Shown in pieces: positions 61,077-64,000 of a stretch of 64,000 nucleotides of DNA. The DNA is taken from the NCBI GenBank assembly GCA_036732025.1, contig DAINDE010000012.1, forward strand, positions 1 to 64,000. Direction: 5' to 3'. The notes below the pieces were generated by a model. That model was not told where the DNA came from and did not search any database. It was given only the letters and a program-made list of their open reading frames with translations. The translations under genes and the position numbers were made by a program. The stretch is from SSSZ01 sp036732025. GTDB lineage: Bacteria > Pseudomonadota > Gammaproteobacteria > Burkholderiales > Rhodocyclaceae. Numbering within the stretch: position 1 is the first letter of the stretch; every line of letters begins with the position of its first letter.

Positions 61077-61472
61077 CTAGGGCGGGCAGGGAAAAGCCTT
61101 GGAGAGGGCTCCGGCCACCAGCGTGCGGGTATCGGCGGTGGTGTTGGGCGGCTGCTTTTCCAGGTGGGCGAGGACGGCCCGCACCAGGCGGTATTGCACG
61201 TCCCCGTCGGAAGGCAGGCAGATGGCGTTCAACTGCACTCCCACCTTGCCGGCCAGGTAGTCGCCAACGCCGTAACCGTCGGCGAACCCAGCGACATAGG
61301 CCATGCAGCGGGCACCCTGGACCGAGCGGTAAGGGTCGCCGGCCTTCTTGTCGGCGTACATGGCTTCGGCGGCCTGGCAGTCCTCCAGCAGCTCGCGGCC
61401 GCCGTAGGCCTGCGCGACGCCGCCGGTGGCCAGCCCGGCCAGCAGAATCAGGGCGCGGGCCGCTCGAACCAC
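61077..61472 (-). CDS. Rap1a/Tai-like exported protein
   Basis: A 131-residue protein with a signal peptide (RALILLAGLATGGVAQA) and the Rap1a pattern: LLEDCQAAEAMY, GARCMAYVAGFADGY and a final Cys pair region (KAFPCPP). Rap1a domains occur in immunity proteins and in unrelated periplasmic proteins. GTG 61472 is the likely start; it overlaps the 3' end of the methyltransferase gene by 25 bases. No toxin gene is next to it, so an immunity role is unsupported. Confidence 0.76.
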   Translation of the reverse strand: MVRAARALILLAGLATGGVAQAYGGRELLEDCQAAEAMYADKKAGDPYRSVQGARCMAYVAGFADGYGVGDYLAGKVGVQLNAICLPSDGDVQYRLVRAVLAHLEKQPPNTTADTRTLVAGALSKAFPCPP

Positions 61473-62218
61473 GAGAGCTTGGCGTGCAGGCCGACGACGC
61501 TGCCGACGACGATGAGGGCCGGCGGCTTGATGCCGGATTCGGCGATGCGGTGGGGCAGGGTGCCGAGGGTGGCGAGCAGGGTGTGCTGGCTGGGCAGGGT
61601 GCCGTTGCGCACCACGGCGGCGGGGGTGAGGGAGGGCAGGCCGTGGTTGATCATCTGCCGGCAGATGTCTTCGGCGGCGCCGATGCCCATGTAGAAGACG
61701 ACGGTCTGGTTGGGCCGGGCCAGGGCGGGCCAGTCGAGATTGACGGTGCCGTCCTTGAGGTGGCCGGTGACGAAGACCAGGGCCTGGGCGTGGTCGCGGT
61801 GGGTGAGGGGAAAGCCGGAATAGGCCGCGCAGCCGGCGGCGGCGGTGACGCCGGGGACCACCTCGAAAGGGATGCCGGAGGCGGCCAGGGTTTCCAGCTC
61901 CTCGCCGCCGCGGCCGAAGATGAACGGGTCGCCGCCCTTGAGGCGCACGACCGACAGGCCTTCCTGGGCCAGTTCGACCAGCAGGTCGTTGATGGCGTCC
62001 TGGGGCAGGGTGTGCTTGGAGGCTTCCTTGCCGGCGTAGATGCGGTGGGCATCGGACCGGGCCAGGTCGATGATGCCGTCGCCGACGAGATGGTCGTACA
62101 CCAGGGCATCGGCCTGCCCGATCAGGCGGGCGGCCTTCACGGTGAGCAGTTCCGGGTCGCCCGGGCCGGCCCCGACCAGCCATACCTTGCCGGGGGTGAG
62201 GGGTCTGCCTTCAGTCAT
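61448..62218 (-). CDS. Uroporphyrinogen-III C-methyltransferase (NirE/CobA type)
   Basis: A 256-residue SAM enzyme that methylates uroporphyrinogen III at C2 and C7 to precorrin-2. KVWLVGAGPGDPELLTVKA, the RLKGGDPFIFGRGGEE motif and a late VVGSVVGLHAKLSWF are family marks. ATG 62218 (MTEGRPLTP) fits the family start. Precorrin-2 feeds siroheme, cobalamin and heme d1. Its position divergent from nirS, the heme d1 enzyme, makes a NirE role plausible, but CobA or a siroheme role is not excluded. Confidence 0.92.
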   Translation of the reverse strand: MTEGRPLTPGKVWLVGAGPGDPELLTVKAARLIGQADALVYDHLVGDGIIDLARSDAHRIYAGKEASKHTLPQDAINDLLVELAQEGLSVVRLKGGDPFIFGRGGEELETLAASGIPFEVVPGVTAAAGCAAYSGFPLTHRDHAQALVFVTGHLKDGTVNLDWPALARPNQTVVFYMGIGAAEDICRQMINHGLPSLTPAAVVRNGTLPSQHTLLATLGTLPHRIAESGIKPPALIVVGSVVGLHAKLSWFERPAP

Positions 62219-62352
62219 GGTCGCGCTTCGATTGATCGGGCGGCCATCGTAATGCCGGAATCCGGCGCTGCCAATAGCCGGGTTCGGCAATTGCCCGGAA
62301 GTAGTTCCAAAGAACTAGCCGTCATAGTGCAGATGGTCTATATAACTATCTG

Positions 62353-62374
62353 AAAGTCAAAACAAAATGACTTT
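62353..62374. promoter_or_regulatory. Inverted repeat of unknown role in the nirS leader
   Basis: Perfect 7-base arms AAAGTCA (62353-62359) and TGACTTT (62368-62374) with an A-rich 8-base centre, 6 bases before the FNR/DNR box. Possible second operator or a small hairpin. Confidence 0.45.
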
Positions 62375-62380
62375 GCACGC

Positions 62381-62394
62381 TTGATGGATATCAA
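62381..62394. promoter_or_regulatory. FNR/DNR-family binding site upstream of nirS
   Basis: TTGATGGATATCAA matches the FNR consensus TTGAT-N4-ATCAA exactly. It lies 85 bases before the nirS start; centred at -41.5 it would place the start of transcription near 62429. Anaerobic or NO-responsive activation (Fnr, Dnr/Nnr) is the known pattern for nirS. Confidence 0.85.
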
Positions 62395-62478
62395 GGAATC
62401 CCTGGCCCCGCAGGTTCAACCTTTCGCCCATCGCGTTGGGGGATTGACGCGCTTTATTTCTACTTGAAGGAGAGGATG

Positions 62479-64000
62479 ATGAGAAAGAGTGTTGTGGGGG
62501 TGCTGGCGCTGTCTGCGATGACCGTGGCGATGGGTTCCGCTTTCGCCCAGACGGCCGGCAGCGACGGGCTGTCGATGACCGCCGACGAAAAGGAAAAAGC
62601 CAAGAAGATCTACTTCGAGCGCTGCGCCGGCTGCCACGGCGTGCTGCGCAAGGGCGCCACCGGCAAGAACCTGGAACCCCACTGGAGCAAGAAGGACAAG
62701 GACGGCAACGTCACCGAAGGCGGCACCCTCAAGCTTGGCCAGCAGCGCCTGGAGAAGATCATCGGCTACGGCACCGACGGCGGCATGGTCAACTTCGACG
62801 ACATCCTGACCAAGGACGAAATCGCCCTCATGGCCAAGTACATCCAGAACCAGCCGGATGTGCCGCCCGAGTACAGCTTCAAGGACACTACCGATTCCTG
62901 GAAGGTGATGGTGCCGGTGGATCAGCGGCCCAAGAAGCAGATGAACAACTTCAATCTGAAGAACATGTTCTCGGTCACCCTGCGCGACACCGGCGAAGTG
63001 GCCCTCATCGACGGCGATACCAAGGAGATCCGCTCCATCGTCAAGACCGGCTACGCGGTGCACATTTCCCGTCTTTCCGCCTCCGGCCGCTATGTTTACG
63101 TGATCGGCCGCGACGGCCGCCTGTCCCTCATCGACCTGTGGATGGAAAAGCCCGCCGTGGTCGCCGAGGTCAAGGTCGGCTTCGACGCCCGCTCCGTTGA
63201 TACCTCCAAGTTCAAGGGCTACGAGGACAAGTACGCCGTGGCCGGCTCCTACTGGCCGCCCCAGTACGTGATCATGGAAGGCGACACCCTGAAGCCTCTC
63301 AAGGTGGTTTCCACCCGCGGCATGACCGTCGATGGCGAATACCACCCCGAGCCGCGCGTGGCCTCCATCGTTTCTTCGATGATCAAGCCGGAGTGGGTCA
63401 TCAACATCAAGGAAACGGGCCAGATCCTGCTGGTCGATTATTCCGACATCAAGAACCTCAAGACCACCACCATCGAATCCGCCAAGTTCCTGCATGACGG
63501 CGGCTGGGATGCCTCCAAGCGCTACTTCCTGGTGGCCGCCAACGCCTCCAACAAGATCGCTGCGGTGGATACCAAGACCGGCAAACTGGCCGCCCTGGTC
63601 AATACCGCCAAGATCCCGCACCCGGGCCGCGGCGCCAACTTCGTGCACAGCAAGTTCGGCCCCGTCTGGGCCACCGGCCACCTGGGCGCCGATGTCATCA
63701 CCGTCATCAGCACCGCCTCCGACGACAAGAAGTACGCCCAGTACAAGGGCAACAACTGGAAGGTCGTCCAGGAAATCAAGCACATCGGTGCCGGCAACCT
63801 GTTCGTCAAGACCCATCCCAAGTCCAAGAACCTGTGGGCCGACGCGCCCCAGAACCCGGACCGGGACATCGCCAGCTCGGTGGCGGTCTATGACATGGGC
63901 GGCGACTTTTCCAAGCCCAAGGCCGTGCTGAACGTCGCCAAGGATTCCGGCCTGCCGGAAACCAAGGCGGTCAAGCGTGCGGTGCATCCGGAGTACTCCG
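62479..64000 (+). CDS. nirS: Cytochrome cd1 nitrite reductase (NO-forming), truncated by window edge
   Basis: 507 residues are visible of a normal length near 570. Signal peptide (MRKSVVGVLALSAMTVAMGSAFA), then a cytochrome c domain with heme site CAGCH, then an eight-bladed d1 propeller: YAVHISRLSASGRYVYVIGRDG holds the d1 His, and FLHDGGWDASKRYFLVAANASNKIAAVDTKTG and HPGRGANFVHSKFGPVWATGHLG are conserved. It reduces nitrite to nitric oxide in the periplasm, so the organism is a denitrifier. Two in-frame ATGs exist; 62479 has the better AAGGAG spacing than 62476. It is preceded by an exact FNR/DNR box. Confidence 0.97.
   Translation, partial: MRKSVVGVLALSAMTVAMGSAFAQTAGSDGLSMTADEKEKAKKIYFERCAGCHGVLRKGATGKNLEPHWSKKDKDGNVTEGGTLKLGQQRLEKIIGYGTDGGMVNFDDILTKDEIALMAKYIQNQPDVPPEYSFKDTTDSWKVMVPVDQRPKKQMNNFNLKNMFSVTLRDTGEVALIDGDTKEIRSIVKTGYAVHISRLSASGRYVYVIGRDGRLSLIDLWMEKPAVVAEVKVGFDARSVDTSKFKGYEDKYAVAGSYWPPQYVIMEGDTLKPLKVVSTRGMTVDGEYHPEPRVASIVSSMIKPEWVINIKETGQILLVDYSDIKNLKTTTIESAKFLHDGGWDASKRYFLVAANASNKIAAVDTKTGKLAALVNTAKIPHPGRGANFVHSKFGPVWATGHLGADVITVISTASDDKKYAQYKGNNWKVVQEIKHIGAGNLFVKTHPKSKNLWADAPQNPDRDIASSVAVYDMGGDFSKPKAVLNVAKDSGLPETKAVKRAVHPEYS

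Noticed and set aside
61077..61472. Type VI immunity gene
   Set aside because: The Rap1a-like fold alone does not show this; no effector or secretion gene is nearby.
62416..63987. A 523-codon minus-strand frame
   Set aside because: Antisense to nirS, which has full heme motifs and a signal peptide.

Overview
This 64 kb window is GC-rich chromosomal DNA of a denitrifying betaproteobacterium. It is most like the Rhodocyclales (Azospira, Dechloromonas, Azoarcus and relatives). This placement is inferred from the overall protein style, from the gene order tRNA-Leu/queA/tgt/yajC/secD/secF, ilvE/zinc-finger/waaF and nudix/mnmA, from a DUF2244-coxB-coxA-coxC operon, and from a cytochrome cd1 nitrite reductase gene (nirS) running off the right edge. 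No phage, insertion sequence, integrase or CRISPR array was found, and no stretch over 300 bases lacks a gene.

Layout. 0-2 kb: the 3' end of glcF, a small unknown gene and a PP2C phosphatase. 2-9 kb: a minus-strand operon of two membrane histidine kinases, a single-domain receiver, rlmM and rhlE, with overlapping or near-touching ends. 9-12.3 kb: a small lipoprotein, ugpB and ugpQ, and a small secreted protein. 12.4-16 kb: alaS, a small exported protein, and ompW behind a perfect FNR/CRP-type palindrome. 16-23.4 kb: a minus-strand run ilvE, zinc finger, waaF, NTF2-like, YheT-like hydrolase, algC, and a divergent plus-strand run nudix, unknown, mnmA. 23.5-27.5 kb: a Yip1 membrane protein, then a JAMM protease, a CysO-rhodanese-MoeB fusion and CysM in one operon, then a YbaK-type deacylase.

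27.6-46 kb is rich in envelope and osmotic stress genes: MlaC, a NarXL-like two-component group, two BON proteins, and a minus-strand operon of AsmA, membrane-anchored trehalose-phosphate synthase, trehalose-phosphatase, GH15 and MscS. It also holds a predicted TumE-type toxin-antitoxin pair of visibly lower GC with a 47-bp palindrome, an EF-hand protein, a glycine-zipper lipoprotein, and pqiA (interrupted by a stop codon) with a pqiB-like MCE gene. 46-50.5 kb: an aa3/caa3-type cytochrome oxidase. 50.6-55.4 kb: peroxiredoxin, ankyrin protein, GST, and purB with an in-frame amber codon, followed by two small overlapping genes. 55.4-61 kb: secF, secD, yajC, tgt, queA and tRNA-Leu(CAA). 61-64 kb: a Rap1a-like protein and a uroporphyrinogen-III methyltransferase (cobA/nirE type), divergent from nirS, with an exact FNR/DNR box between them.

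The most notable items are: (1) the JAMM / CysO-rhodanese-E1 / CysM cluster, a probable protein-thiocarboxylate route to cysteine in which the ubiquitin-like carrier is buried at the N-terminus of a fusion; (2) clean in-frame nonsense codons in purB and pqiA, which are either sequencing errors or real lesions; (3) three copies of one hairpin repeat, all in the same orientation and next to 3' ends of minus-strand genes, one forming the C-terminus of OtsB; (4) a ~97-bp imperfect inverted repeat filling the gap before waaF; (5) the TumE-type module with its palindrome.
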